Part shown: one piece after another, positions 1 through 7,889 of the stretch
Layout of the letters: the number at the start of each line of letters is the position of its first letter
Numbering within the stretch: the stretch's first letter is position 1
From: RGIG1681 sp045648025
GTDB lineage: Bacteria; Bacillota; Clostridia; Christensenellales; UBA1242
Assembly (NCBI GenBank): GCA_045648025.1
Contig: JAZRNH010000017.1
Span: forward strand, 1-15,625
Direction: 5' to 3'
Length of the DNA stretch: 15,625 nt
The notes under the pieces: model-generated
Told to the model about the DNA's origin: nothing
The model's input: only the letters and a program-made list of their open reading frames with translations
The model's database searches: none
Made by a program: the position numbers and the translations under genes

Positions 1-777
1 GATTTTTTTATCTAAATTGCCAAAAATTACATTGTTATTCAATTTATTTACATTTTTAACAATTCCAAATGATGAAAAATGCTTTTTTAATTTTTCAATT
101 AATGGAGTAAATTTATTAAACTTTTCATCAGTCACAACAACAGTTAAAACAAAATCATTTCCTGCTTCTCTAACCACAATATGTTTAACATCACCTTTTT
201 TTGTGGCTTCGTTATATGCCGAAATGTTATTTTCAATCATATATTCTTTGAATAATTTAATAATTAATTTTGTTTTTTTGCTTTGAAGCAAACAGTCTTC
301 AATTTCAATAATATTATGGCTATGCTTTTTAAACATTCCAATTTTCACTTCACCATCAATTTCTTGAACAGGAAGTGCAAACTTGTTTCTATATCTAAAC
401 TCTTTTGGACTAGGAATCACCGGATTAACTTTTGCATCAATTTTTGCATATTTTTTTAATGTTCCAGAAACTAAGTTTTGTTTAAATTCAAGTTGATCTT
501 CATAGGTTAAATGTTGAATATCACAACCGCCACATTTTGAAAAGTATGGACATTTTGGTTCAACCCTTGTCGAACTCTTTTTGACAAATTCAACAATCTT
601 TCCAATTAAAAATTTGTTTTTATCATTAATAATATGAACCAAAACCTCATCGCCAATTGTTGCAAACGGAACAAAAATTACAATACCATTATGTATTGCA
701 ACACCTTCACCACTTGCACCGAGCCTGTCAATTTTAACAACAACTCTATCATTCTTTTTTAACGATTTTTGTTCCAT
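1..777 (-). CDS. 23S rRNA (uracil-5-)-methyltransferase, RlmD/RumA family, N-terminal part (cut by window edge)
   Basis: The gene reads leftward from an ATG at 777 for 259 codons without a stop, so its C-terminal half lies outside the window. Residues 1-65 fit a TRAM domain, an RNA-binding module (VVVKIDRLGASGEGVA, then VIFVPFATIGDEV). A CPYFSKCGGC cluster follows, with C76, C82 and C85 as three ligands of the family's 4Fe-4S cluster; a later Cys in EDCLLQS is the likely fourth. The stretch KHIVVREAGNDFVLTVVVT matches the family's central domain. Family members transfer a methyl group from S-adenosylmethionine to C5 of a uracil in 23S rRNA (U1939, or U747 and U1939 in Gram-positive RlmCD). 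The SAM-binding motif and catalytic Cys are not visible, so target specificity is open and no symbol is given. AAAGGTGA at 791-784 is a well-placed ribosome binding site. Confidence 0.9.
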   Translation of the reverse strand, partial: MEQKSLKKNDRVVVKIDRLGASGEGVAIHNGIVIFVPFATIGDEVLVHIINDKNKFLIGKIVEFVKKSSTRVEPKCPYFSKCGGCDIQHLTYEDQLEFKQNLVSGTLKKYAKIDAKVNPVIPSPKEFRYRNKFALPVQEIDGEVKIGMFKKHSHNIIEIEDCLLQSKKTKLIIKLFKEYMIENNISAYNEATKKGDVKHIVVREAGNDFVLTVVVTDEKFNKFTPLIEKLKKHFSSFGIVKNVNKLNNNVIFGNLDKKI

Positions 778-799
778 ATAATATCACCTTTACAAAAAA

Positions 800-828
800 A
801 GTATATCACACCAAATATTTTTTTTCAA
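800..828 (-). promoter_or_regulatory. Sigma-A-type promoter of the rRNA methyltransferase gene
   Basis: On the minus strand, TTGAAA (828-823), a 17-bp spacer and TATACT (805-800) preceded by TG (808-807) form an extended -10 promoter. Transcription would start near 793, leaving a leader of about 16 nt that just contains the ribosome binding site. Its -35 lies 14 bp from the -35 of the divergent radical SAM gene, so the two promoters are back-to-back. Confidence 0.75.
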
Positions 829-842
829 TAAACTAGCGGCAT

Positions 843-871
843 TTGACAATCTTTAATTTAAGTAATATATT
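843..871 (+). promoter_or_regulatory. Consensus promoter placing the start site at the radical SAM ATG
   Basis: TTGACA (843-848), a 17-bp spacer and TATATT (866-871) form a near-consensus sigma-A promoter. The expected start, about 7 nt past the -10, falls at 877-879, on the ATG at 878. There is no purine-rich ribosome binding site between the -10 and the ATG. The predicted transcript is therefore leaderless. Confidence 0.7.
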
Positions 872-877
872 ATCTTT

Positions 878-1786
878 ATGGAAAATTTATGTAATATTTG
901 CCCTCGCAATTGCAATATCAATCGAAGTCAATCAACTGGATTTTGCAAGGGAGAAAATCAAGTTAAAATAAGCAAAGTTATGCTTCACTATTTTGAAGAG
1001 CCTCCAATTTCTGGTGAAGAAAAAAATGGAGTCAAAGCAAACGGCAGTGGAACAATATTTTTTGCAAACTGCACTTTGAAATGTTGCTATTGCCAAAACT
1101 CAGAAATCTCAGCTGGTGGCGAAGGAAAACTGGTATCAATTGAAAAACTTGCAGACCTTTTTAAACAGCTTGAAGTGGCTGGTGCAAACAATATCAATTT
1201 AGTGACCCCAACACATTACACTGAGCAGATTATTGAAGCGGTTAAAATTTATAAACCAAAAATTCCAATTGTTTGGAACACTTCTGGATATGAAAAACCA
1301 GAAACTATTAAAAAACTAAAAGACATTGTTGATATTTATTTATCAGATTTTAAATATTTTGATAAGGCACTCGCAAAAAAATATTCACTTGCAGAAAATT
1401 ATCCAGAAACCTGCAAGGCAGCAACTCTTGAAATGAGAAAAAATCAACCAGAAGATATTTTTGAAAACGGTTTAATGAAAAAAGGGTTAATTGTTAGGCA
1501 TTTGGTTTTGCCATCACACTCAAACGACAGTTTGAAAATCATTGACTGGATAAACAAAAATCTTGGAAATAAAACATATTTTAGTTTAATGTCACAATTT
1601 GTGCCAATGGCAAAGGCAAAAGATTATCCAGAAATTAATCGAAAACTTAGGCCACTTGAATATAAAATTTTGGTGAACAAACTTGAAGAACTTGGTTTTG
1701 AAAATGCCTTCACTCAAGATTTTGAATCTGCGGAAACCATTTATACACCAAACTTCAAAGAAGATGATGGTGACTTTGATTTTTAG
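878..1786 (+). CDS. Radical SAM protein of the PflX type (COG1313), pyruvate formate-lyase activating enzyme-like
   Basis: This 302-residue protein has the normal length for its family. It opens with a Cys-rich motif typical of COG1313 proteins (C5, C8, C12, C23 in LCNICPRNC...GFCKG). Next come HYFEEPPISG (37-46), GSGTIFF and the radical SAM cluster C65-x3-C69-x2-C72 in CTLKCCYCQN, which binds 4Fe-4S and S-adenosylmethionine. The family resembles pyruvate formate-lyase activase, but its substrate is not established, so this is a glycyl-radical-activase-like enzyme of unknown target. No glycyl radical enzyme gene lies nearby. An 11-residue insertion (EEKNGVKANGS region) separates the ISG and GSG motifs, which are nearly continuous in family members as I recall them. 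ATG 878 is the earliest canonical start, since an in-frame TAA sits at 863-865, and a later start would lose the N-terminal cysteines. No ribosome binding site precedes it. It ends in TAG, the only non-TAA stop seen here. Confidence 0.9.
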   Translation: MENLCNICPRNCNINRSQSTGFCKGENQVKISKVMLHYFEEPPISGEEKNGVKANGSGTIFFANCTLKCCYCQNSEISAGGEGKLVSIEKLADLFKQLEVAGANNINLVTPTHYTEQIIEAVKIYKPKIPIVWNTSGYEKPETIKKLKDIVDIYLSDFKYFDKALAKKYSLAENYPETCKAATLEMRKNQPEDIFENGLMKKGLIVRHLVLPSHSNDSLKIIDWINKNLGNKTYFSLMSQFVPMAKAKDYPEINRKLRPLEYKILVNKLEELGFENAFTQDFESAETIYTPNFKEDDGDFDF

Positions 1787-1810
1787 TCATAAAAACAAAT
1801 TTTATTCAGC

Positions 1811-1840
1811 AAAAAAACGGCAGATTTGCCGTTTTTTTTA
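1811..1840. terminator. Bidirectional rho-independent terminator between convergent genes
   Basis: CGGCA (1818-1822) pairs with TGCCG (1827-1831) around a GATT loop. Seven A before and eight T after extend the stem and give a U tail in either direction. It can serve both the radical SAM gene (+) and the 199-residue gene (-), whose stops lie on opposite sides. Confidence 0.85.
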
Positions 1841-1847
1841 TTTGTTA

Positions 1848-2447
1848 TTATTCACCAAATGTTGAACCTTTCAATTCTTTTTCAGCAGCTTCAGCTGAAA
1901 CAATATATTCTGCTGCTGCTTCGAAATATTTTTTCCAGAAAGCAATTTTGTTTTCTTCTTTCATACCTTTAACAAGTTTTGCAATTTCAGCAACTGAAAT
2001 TTTTAAGTCAGAAAGATCAAAATCCATAGCTTCGATTTCTTTTCTTTCTTTCATAATTCTTTCATAATCTGCTATTTTCATATAATAGTTTGCTCTTGTA
2101 AAATCTCTTTGAATTCTGAGTTCTTCAAGTTCTGCTTGTTTTTCAGAAAATTTTGTAGGAGCAACTCTTTCTAAATCTTCAATAAGACTAACAATTCTTT
2201 GAAGGTCAATTGATTTGCCTTGAAGCACCAATGTTTCTGCCCATTTTGCTTCGTTTGAAGCATATCTCCATCTATAAGTTTCTTCATCTTTTGCTCTGCT
2301 GCTTCCGATTCTTGGCAAGTTTTCAATAATTTCTTCTGCTCTAATTGTTAAATAAATATATTTTAAAAGATTGCCTTCATTTCTTGAACCCTTTTCAATT
2401 TTAGCAAGTTCTGCTCTAATGATTTCGTTCATTTCTTTATTTTCCAT
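1848..2447 (-). CDS. Hypothetical protein, 199 residues, charged and helical
   Basis: I do not recognise the family. The protein is soluble-looking, with no signal peptide or membrane segment, and rich in Glu, Lys, Ala and Ile. Long helical and coiled-coil-prone stretches are visible around residues 75-135 (DLQRIVSLIEDLERV, then QAELEELRIQRDFTRANYYM) and at the C-terminus (FWKKYFEAAAEYIVSAEAAE). A Trp/Tyr/Arg-rich patch (EETYRWRYASNEAKWAE) lies near the middle of the N-terminal half. There are no cysteines and no obvious catalytic motif. The ATG at 2447 is supported by GGGAG seven bases upstream. The gene is monocistronic, with its own strong promoter and a shared terminator, so it is probably genuinely expressed. 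A structural or partner-binding role is possible, but nothing in the context assigns one. Confidence 0.85.
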   Translation of the reverse strand: MENKEMNEIIRAELAKIEKGSRNEGNLLKYIYLTIRAEEIIENLPRIGSSRAKDEETYRWRYASNEAKWAETLVLQGKSIDLQRIVSLIEDLERVAPTKFSEKQAELEELRIQRDFTRANYYMKIADYERIMKERKEIEAMDFDLSDLKISVAEIAKLVKGMKEENKIAFWKKYFEAAAEYIVSAEAAEKELKGSTFGE

Positions 2448-2502
2448 TATAATTCTCCCAATTTTTTTGATTTTAAGTCAATTACACTAGTTCGCAATAA
2501 GT

Positions 2503-2531
2503 ATTATATCATAACAATTAACAAATTTCAA
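2503..2531 (-). promoter_or_regulatory. Strong extended -10 promoter of the 199-residue gene
   Basis: On the minus strand, TTGAAA (2531-2526), a 17-bp spacer and TATAAT (2508-2503) preceded by TG (2511-2510) make a near-ideal sigma-A promoter. The predicted start near 2496 gives a leader of about 49 nt. Confidence 0.8.
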
Positions 2532-2568
2532 CCCCCTTTTAGAAATTAGTTGATTTTGTTTGCAAAAT

Positions 2569-2597
2569 TTGAAACTCTGTGATAAATTGGTTATAGT
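2569..2597 (+). promoter_or_regulatory. Promoter of the LOG-like gene
   Basis: TTGAAA (2569-2574), a 17-bp spacer and TATAGT (2592-2597) fit a sigma-A promoter starting near 2604. The ribosome binding site AAGGAG follows at 2616-2621, five bases before the ATG. This promoter is divergent from that of the 199-residue gene. Confidence 0.65.
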
Positions 2598-2626
2598 GAT
2601 AATATTATAGACTTGAAGGAGATTTT

Positions 2627-3187
2627 ATGAAAGTTTTTGTTTGCGGTTCTGTAGATGAAAGAATCAAACCACAATATTTAGAAGGAATTGACAAAATCGC
2701 CAATGACCTTTTGGCTCACAATGACGGTGTTATTTGTGTTGGTGCTCAAACAGGCTCTATTGGTGCAATGTATAGCAAGATGATTGAAGGAGATGGCTTT
2801 GTTGATATTATTGTTCCAGCACCTTATGCTCATGAAGCTCAAGGTATGATTGCAAACTCAATCACTGCTGTTGACACTCTTTTTATGCTTCAACAAGTTG
2901 CTCTTAGAAACACAGATATCACACTTGTTCTTCCAGGCGGAAATGGAACACTTGCTGAACTCTTTATGATTACCGATTCAATTAAGAGCAAGTTTGACAC
3001 AGACAAAGTTATTGTTTATAACATTAATGGTTTCTATCAACACATTAAAGATATGAACGATTTTATGCTTGAAGCGGGAGTTTTAAGTGACAGCCAATAT
3101 GAATACTTCACATGGTGCAACACTCCAGAAGAAGTTATTGCTGTTATTTCTGCTGAAAGAGAAAAAATTATGAACGGTCAAAACTAA
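2627..3187 (+). CDS. LOG/SLOG-family Rossmann-fold protein (lysine decarboxylase-like motif)
   Basis: This 186-residue protein starts with a Rossmann-type strand (MKVFVCGSVDER). It carries the family signature PGGNGTLAE at residues 103-111, the PGGxGTxxE motif that binds nucleotide phosphates in LOG proteins (cytokinin riboside 5'-monophosphate phosphoribohydrolases, often mis-annotated as lysine decarboxylases). Length is typical. Where canonical LOG enzymes have an Arg-Lys pair about ten residues before the motif, needed for phosphoribohydrolase activity, this protein appears to have Leu88-Gln89 (LFMLQQVALRNTD). Glu111 and the glycine loop remain. I therefore call it a nucleotide-binding SLOG-like protein; hydrolysis of nucleoside monophosphates is possible but not supported by the full active site. 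It is a single-gene unit with its own promoter, AAGGAG site and terminator. Confidence 0.8.
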   Translation: MKVFVCGSVDERIKPQYLEGIDKIANDLLAHNDGVICVGAQTGSIGAMYSKMIEGDGFVDIIVPAPYAHEAQGMIANSITAVDTLFMLQQVALRNTDITLVLPGGNGTLAELFMITDSIKSKFDTDKVIVYNINGFYQHIKDMNDFMLEAGVLSDSQYEYFTWCNTPEEVIAVISAEREKIMNGQN

Positions 3188-3201
3188 AAAATAAACAAAT
3201 C

Positions 3202-3230
3202 AAAAACAAGCTGGTCAGCTTGTTTTTTTT
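3202..3230 (+). terminator. Rho-independent terminator of the LOG-like gene
   Basis: ACAAGCT (3206-3212) pairs with AGCTTGT (3217-3223) around a GGTC loop, followed by a run of T. Flanking A and T bases lengthen the stem. Confidence 0.85.
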
Positions 3231-3288
3231 GTTATCAAAATTACTTATAATAATTATTTTTATTTTTTATGCTATTTTATTTCGATTT

Positions 3289-3329
3289 TTGTTATATTAT
3301 TTGCTTTATAAAATATAATTTGTTAAAAT
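3289..3329 (+). promoter_or_regulatory. Probable promoter region of the glycosyltransferase gene
   Basis: Two overlapping readings are possible. TATAAT at 3314-3319 has only a weak -35 (TTGTTA at 3289, 19-bp spacer). TTGCTT (3301-3306), 17 bp, then TAAAAT (3324-3329) with a TG extension at 3321-3322 has better spacing, but would start transcription inside the ribosome binding site. I prefer the first on leader length; the exact start is uncertain. Confidence 0.45.
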
Positions 3330-3346
3330 TATATTAGAGGTGTATT

Positions 3347-4261
3347 ATGGAAGAAATTAAACCAGCTTTTAAAGAGAATAATATTTCTATTTGTTTTTCT
3401 GCAAATGACAAATATGTTCCACTTTTGGCCGTCACAATTTCATCAATAATTGAAAATAGCAAACCTGAAAATAATTACGACATTGTTATATTAATGACAA
3501 GTATTAGCGATGAAAATCAAGTTAAACTTAGAACATTAATTGCAGCAAAGCCAAATTTTTCAATTAGATTTGTAAATGTTGGACCTTATGTGTTTGGTTA
3601 CAGTTTCTACACAGAATCTGACCCAACAAACACAAAGTTTTCTGACGAGATTTATTTTAGAATTTTAGTTCCTGCAATTATGCCAGAATATGACTATGTT
3701 ATCTTTTTGGATGCTGACCTTGTTGTTCTTGACGACATTGCCAACATTTTAGATTATGACTACTCTGAATCGCTTGTTGGTGCAGTTAGAGATTATGAAG
3801 GCATTTCCAGTTGTTATACCAACAACTATGAAAAAACCAAATACAGAATCTCTGAGCTTGGAATCAAAAACTTTGACAACTATTTCCTTTCGGCAGTTCT
3901 TGTTATGAATATCAAAAAATTCAATGAAAAGTTTGATGTTAAAGACCTTTTGAACCTTGCTGTTTCAAAAAATTGGAAACAATTTGACCAAGACTTATTT
4001 AATTATTTATGCCAAGACGAAACAACAATCATTGATGCCGCTTGGGATTATATGGAAGATATTTATGGCTCATATCAAAGCCTTCCAAAAAAATTGTTTG
4101 ATGAATTTTTAAAGAGTGAAAAACATCCAAAAATCATCCACTATTCTGGCGGAAGAAAACCTTGGATTAAAACTGATTCAAAACACAACAAAGTATTCTG
4201 GGAATTTGCCGCAAAAACACCATTTGAAGCAGACCTCAAAGCACTTGTAAATGATGATTAA
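3347..4261 (+). CDS. Glycosyltransferase family 8 protein
   Basis: This 304-residue protein has the GT8 layout: an N-terminal sugar-nucleotide-binding start (ISICFSANDKYVPLLAVTISSI, residues 13-34), the metal-binding DxD motif D122-A-D124 in VIFLDADLVV, the acceptor-side segment FLSAVLVMNIKKF (180-192), DQDLFN (214-219), and the C-terminal HYSGGRKPW (265-273) that completes the metal site. GT8 retaining enzymes transfer glucose, galactose or similar from UDP- or other NDP-sugars to lipopolysaccharide, teichoic acid, protein or polysaccharide acceptors; donor and acceptor cannot be read here. No membrane segment or signal peptide is seen, so it is cytoplasmic or peripherally membrane-bound. 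It stands alone, with no other cell-envelope genes nearby. AGAGGTG at 3336-3342 supports the start. Confidence 0.92.
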   Translation: MEEIKPAFKENNISICFSANDKYVPLLAVTISSIIENSKPENNYDIVILMTSISDENQVKLRTLIAAKPNFSIRFVNVGPYVFGYSFYTESDPTNTKFSDEIYFRILVPAIMPEYDYVIFLDADLVVLDDIANILDYDYSESLVGAVRDYEGISSCYTNNYEKTKYRISELGIKNFDNYFLSAVLVMNIKKFNEKFDVKDLLNLAVSKNWKQFDQDLFNYLCQDETTIIDAAWDYMEDIYGSYQSLPKKLFDEFLKSEKHPKIIHYSGGRKPWIKTDSKHNKVFWEFAAKTPFEADLKALVNDD

Positions 4262-4280
4262 TAAAAAAAATAAATAACAA

Positions 4281-4309
4281 AAAAAGCACAAGAAATTCTT
4301 GTGCTTTTT
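4281..4309. terminator. Bidirectional terminator between the glycosyltransferase and sbcC
   Basis: GCACAAGA (4286-4293) pairs with TCTTGTGC (4297-4304). A run of five A precedes and five T follows, so the hairpin carries a U tail in both directions. It lies between two convergent genes. Confidence 0.85.
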
Positions 4310-4322
4310 GTTTGCATAAATT

Positions 4323-7300
4323 TTATAAAGAATGAACAATCTTGATTTTTGAACCATCTTTTTCTTTTGTTACAAGAACTTTATTTTTGATAGATTCTTC
4401 AAGTTCGCCAACATGCGAAATCAAACCAATGTTTAAGTTTTGACTTTCAAGTTTATAAAGTGCTGAAATAACCGCTTCGCAAAGTTCGGCATCAAGTGTT
4501 CCAAAACCTTCGTCTAAGAAGAAGAAATCCATACTTCTTGAAGAAAGCATTGTGATTGCATCTGAAATTGAAAGTGCTAAACTCAAACTCACCAAGAATG
4601 TTTCGCCACCAGAAAGTGTGTTTGCTGGTCTTACTTTTGCATCGTTGAAATTGTCTTCAACAAAGAACTCTTTGTTTTCAAACTTAACAGTATATCTGCC
4701 ATCCATCAAAAGACCAAGTTTTTTGTTTGCAGACTGTGTGATTTCTTGCAAATATTCTTCTGCAACATATTCAGCAAGTGCTTTGCCTTTAAGAACAGAA
4801 GAAAGTTCTTTTGCAAGGTCAAGCTTGTGAGTATATTCTTCTAACTGCTTAGAAAGTTCGTTATTCTTTTGGTTAGATTCTAAAACCCTTTGATATTCTG
4901 CAGAATTTTTTCCAACAAGTTCAGAGAGTTCTTTTATCGATTCATTAAGCTCATCGATTTCAAGTTTAAGTTTTGCAACAGATTCTTCATCAAGTGAAAC
5001 AACAACTTCTTTTTCAAGTTCTGCTTTTTGAAGATTTGCAAATCTAACCTCATCTTCATATTCTTGATATCTTGACTGTTTAACTTTAAGCTCATAACTT
5101 TCTGCAAAGCATTTTTCAAGGTCTTCACCTGATGAAAACTCCGCTCTTGCCATACTGTCATTAACTTCTTTTTCAAGCTCTTTGATTTCGTTTCTCTTTT
5201 CGATTAAAATTGAATATTTGATTTCATATTCATTTTCAGTTCGCTTCAAATTATCTTTTGCAGATTCAAATTTAAGACCAGTGTTTTCATAGTCAAATTT
5301 AAGTTTTGCAATTGCTTTTGATGTTTCTTGTTTTTCATCTTCAACAGATGCGGTTTCAGGAACACCACTTGCAATGATTTCTGCTTTTAAATTTGTAATT
5401 TGCTTTTCAGCAGCTGCTTGTTTTTCTTTTAAAACTTCAATATTCGATTTAGTTTCTGCAATTGATTTTTCAATTTTAAGCTGTTCTGCTGTGATTTCGT
5501 TTTGAGTTTCTCTAAGTTTGTATCTTTCTTCTTTTTTACCGTCAATAACAAGTTCAATATTTTTGCCTTCGGCAATTTGTTTTTTGTATTCTGCCAAATT
5601 TCTATATTTTTCATTGACATTTAAGATAACAAATTCTCTTTCAGCTTTCTTTCTTTGAAGGTTATAAAGAATTTCAAGAAGTGATTCAAGTTCTCTTTCA
5701 TAAGAAGTGATTTTTGTTCCAGCTTCGGTCTTTTTGATAATAACATTGATTTCGCCTTCACGAAGTTCATCTTGAATAGCAATTAAGTTTTCAAGACTGT
5801 CTGAAGTTTTTTCAATCAAAGCAAACAACTTGTCAAAGTCTTGTTCTTGCTCATCGGTTTCATCAACATATTCTTTAAAGAGTTCAACTTTGCCATTTTC
5901 AAGTTGTTCAATTTCTTGTTTATTGATTTCGATTTGTGCTTTTTCAAACTCAATTCTTGCCTTTAATGTGATAATGTTTGTAAACAACTTATCTCTTTCA
6001 AATCTAGTAAGTTTCAAATCTGCCGAAGCTTTGTCAATTTCGGTTTCAATTGGATTTAAGTCAAGTTTGTCACTATAAACTTTGTTAATCACTCTGTTTG
6101 AGCAAACAGGACAGCTTTCACCAATGTTTAAATGCTCTGTGATAAGCGAAATAACATTATCACCAAGCATTGCTTCTCTCTCTTCTCTTAAAATTGCAAT
6201 TTCTCTTTCTTTTGCTGCAATTTTCTTTTCGATTTCACCATAACCAAATTGCTCTTTTTCAATTTGTTCGCCAACCATCATAATGGTTGCCATACGGTTT
6301 TCAGAATCAAGTTCAAGTTTTTTAATAAACTCATCAATTCTTTCAGCAACAACTTTAACTTCTCTCATATTTTCAAGTTGTTTGTCACAACTTCTAAGTT
6401 TTGCAAAGTTGGTTGAATCTTGGTCTTCAAAAGCAACTTCAATTGAGTTTTGAATTTGCTCTCTTTTTTTGCCAAATTCTTTTTCATATTTAATTGCTTG
6501 ATTATATTCTTCTCTAATCTTTTTTAGGTCTTCATTTTTTTGATCAATAAGTGATTCAACTTGACCGTAAAATTCATCAATTAAAATGATTTCACTTTCA
6601 ATGCCTTTTGTTTGTTCTATTGCATAAGAAAGGTCAACATCTGGTTTGTTGAGCTCAATAAACTCATCAATCTTATCGATTTCAACTTCAATTTGAGTGA
6701 GATTTGAAATGATATAATTTAAGTTTTCTTGTTTTTCTAAAAGTTCTTTTTCGGCAGCTTTAATCTTTTCAATAGTTGATTCCCTTTCTGCCTCTGCTTG
6801 TTTTAAATCTTGTTCAAACTTTACCAAATTATCAAGTTTTGCAAGTCTTGCATTAAGCTCAATAATTTTTGCATCATAAACTTCTTTAAAGTTTTCATAT
6901 TCTGTTGTGGCTTCGTGAAGCTCTGCTTGTTTTTGAAGTTTGATTTCATTTAAACTTGAAATCTTTTCAGCAAGTTCTTTTTCAAGTGAAATATCTTTTT
7001 GAAGTTTTTCATAAGATGGTTTAATTTCATTGGCAACTTTGTTTTTGTCAATTTCAACTTTAAGCTTTTCCATCTCTTGTTTTTGTGATTCAAGTTTTTC
7101 AAGGGTTTTAAGCACTTGTTCAAGTTTAACTTGTTTTTCAAATGCAGAATTTTGTTTTGCATAATCTTCTGACAAAAGTTTAAGTTTAGCACTAACTTCA
7201 TCATACTTTATTTTTGCATCGTCCATTTGCTTTTTTGATTCAAGAAGCAAATCATCGGTTGCAAACTTAACCATTTCTAAACTAGAAGAAATCGCAAGAA

Positions 7301-7889
7301 CTTGTTTATCATATTCAATGAGTCTGTTTTTTACAGAAGCAATCAATTTTTCACCGTATTTTGAAAGGTCAAAAATATTGCTCATAATTTCAGTTCGCTC
7401 AGATGGTCTTGCTTTCAAAAAGGCTGAAAACTCTCCTTGTGGAAGAGCAATACATTTTGCAAATTCATTTGCACCAAGACCCACAATTTCAAACACTTTT
7501 GCATCAACTTTCATAACCCCTTCGGCTATCATTTGTTTTTCACCAGAAGAGATTTCAAAAAGTTCAGCAGAAGATTCTATATCTTTTCCATTTTTTCTTT
7601 TTGCAAAGGTTCTAGAAACTTCAAAGGTTCTAGTTTTTCCAGCTGTGAAAATTTCAAACACCAAACTAACCAAAGCTTTTTGACACTTTGTGTTGATGAA
7701 ATCTATTTTTTGTTTACTTCTTTCAACTTCACCATAAAGGCTGAGTGTTATTGCATCTAAAATTGTAGATTTTCCGCTTCCAGTTTTTCCAAAAATGCCA
7801 AACACCCCGCCAGAAAGTTCACTAAAATCTAGTTCTTGGCGAGTTTCAAAACTGTTGAGTCCGTCTATAACAAGTTTAATCGGCTTCAT
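4323..7889 (-). CDS. sbcC: Exonuclease subunit SbcC (Rad50-like ATPase)
   Basis: SbcC is the ATPase of the SbcCD complex, which processes DNA double-strand ends and cleaves hairpins. In 1188 residues the Rad50 plan is complete: a Walker A loop G34KTGSGKS41, a first long coiled-coil arm, the zinc hook C593-P-V-C596 almost exactly at mid-length, a return coiled coil, the ABC signature LSGGE at 1092-1096 (LSGGETFLVSLSLALS), and Walker B FFFLDEGFGTLD with D1126 and catalytic E1127, then the D-loop. The zinc hook lets two molecules join at the tip of the arms. It is somewhat longer than E. coli SbcC (about 1050 residues), the excess being in the coiled coils. Its start overlaps the end of sbcD by 14 bp, and AAGGAGAGG lies just before the ATG inside sbcD, so the genes are probably translationally coupled. 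Confidence 0.97.
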   Translation of the reverse strand: MKPIKLVIDGLNSFETRQELDFSELSGGVFGIFGKTGSGKSTILDAITLSLYGEVERSKQKIDFINTKCQKALVSLVFEIFTAGKTRTFEVSRTFAKRKNGKDIESSAELFEISSGEKQMIAEGVMKVDAKVFEIVGLGANEFAKCIALPQGEFSAFLKARPSERTEIMSNIFDLSKYGEKLIASVKNRLIEYDKQVLAISSSLEMVKFATDDLLLESKKQMDDAKIKYDEVSAKLKLLSEDYAKQNSAFEKQVKLEQVLKTLEKLESQKQEMEKLKVEIDKNKVANEIKPSYEKLQKDISLEKELAEKISSLNEIKLQKQAELHEATTEYENFKEVYDAKIIELNARLAKLDNLVKFEQDLKQAEAERESTIEKIKAAEKELLEKQENLNYIISNLTQIEVEIDKIDEFIELNKPDVDLSYAIEQTKGIESEIILIDEFYGQVESLIDQKNEDLKKIREEYNQAIKYEKEFGKKREQIQNSIEVAFEDQDSTNFAKLRSCDKQLENMREVKVVAERIDEFIKKLELDSENRMATIMMVGEQIEKEQFGYGEIEKKIAAKEREIAILREEREAMLGDNVISLITEHLNIGESCPVCSNRVINKVYSDKLDLNPIETEIDKASADLKLTRFERDKLFTNIITLKARIEFEKAQIEINKQEIEQLENGKVELFKEYVDETDEQEQDFDKLFALIEKTSDSLENLIAIQDELREGEINVIIKKTEAGTKITSYERELESLLEILYNLQRKKAEREFVILNVNEKYRNLAEYKKQIAEGKNIELVIDGKKEERYKLRETQNEITAEQLKIEKSIAETKSNIEVLKEKQAAAEKQITNLKAEIIASGVPETASVEDEKQETSKAIAKLKFDYENTGLKFESAKDNLKRTENEYEIKYSILIEKRNEIKELEKEVNDSMARAEFSSGEDLEKCFAESYELKVKQSRYQEYEDEVRFANLQKAELEKEVVVSLDEESVAKLKLEIDELNESIKELSELVGKNSAEYQRVLESNQKNNELSKQLEEYTHKLDLAKELSSVLKGKALAEYVAEEYLQEITQSANKKLGLLMDGRYTVKFENKEFFVEDNFNDAKVRPANTLSGGETFLVSLSLALSISDAITMLSSRSMDFFFLDEGFGTLDAELCEAVISALYKLESQNLNIGLISHVGELEESIKNKVLVTKEKDGSKIKIVHSL

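Noticed and set aside
17..286. 89-codon plus-strand frame near the left edge
   Set aside because: It is antisense to the rRNA methyltransferase, whose minus-strand frame is open to the edge and matches family motifs; no ribosome binding site is seen.
7318..7760. Open frames on the plus strand opposite the start of sbcC, and similar ones elsewhere opposite sbcC and sbcD
   Set aside because: They have no ribosome binding sites, are Ser/Phe-rich as expected for the complement of Lys/Glu-rich coding DNA, and lie wholly within well-supported genes.
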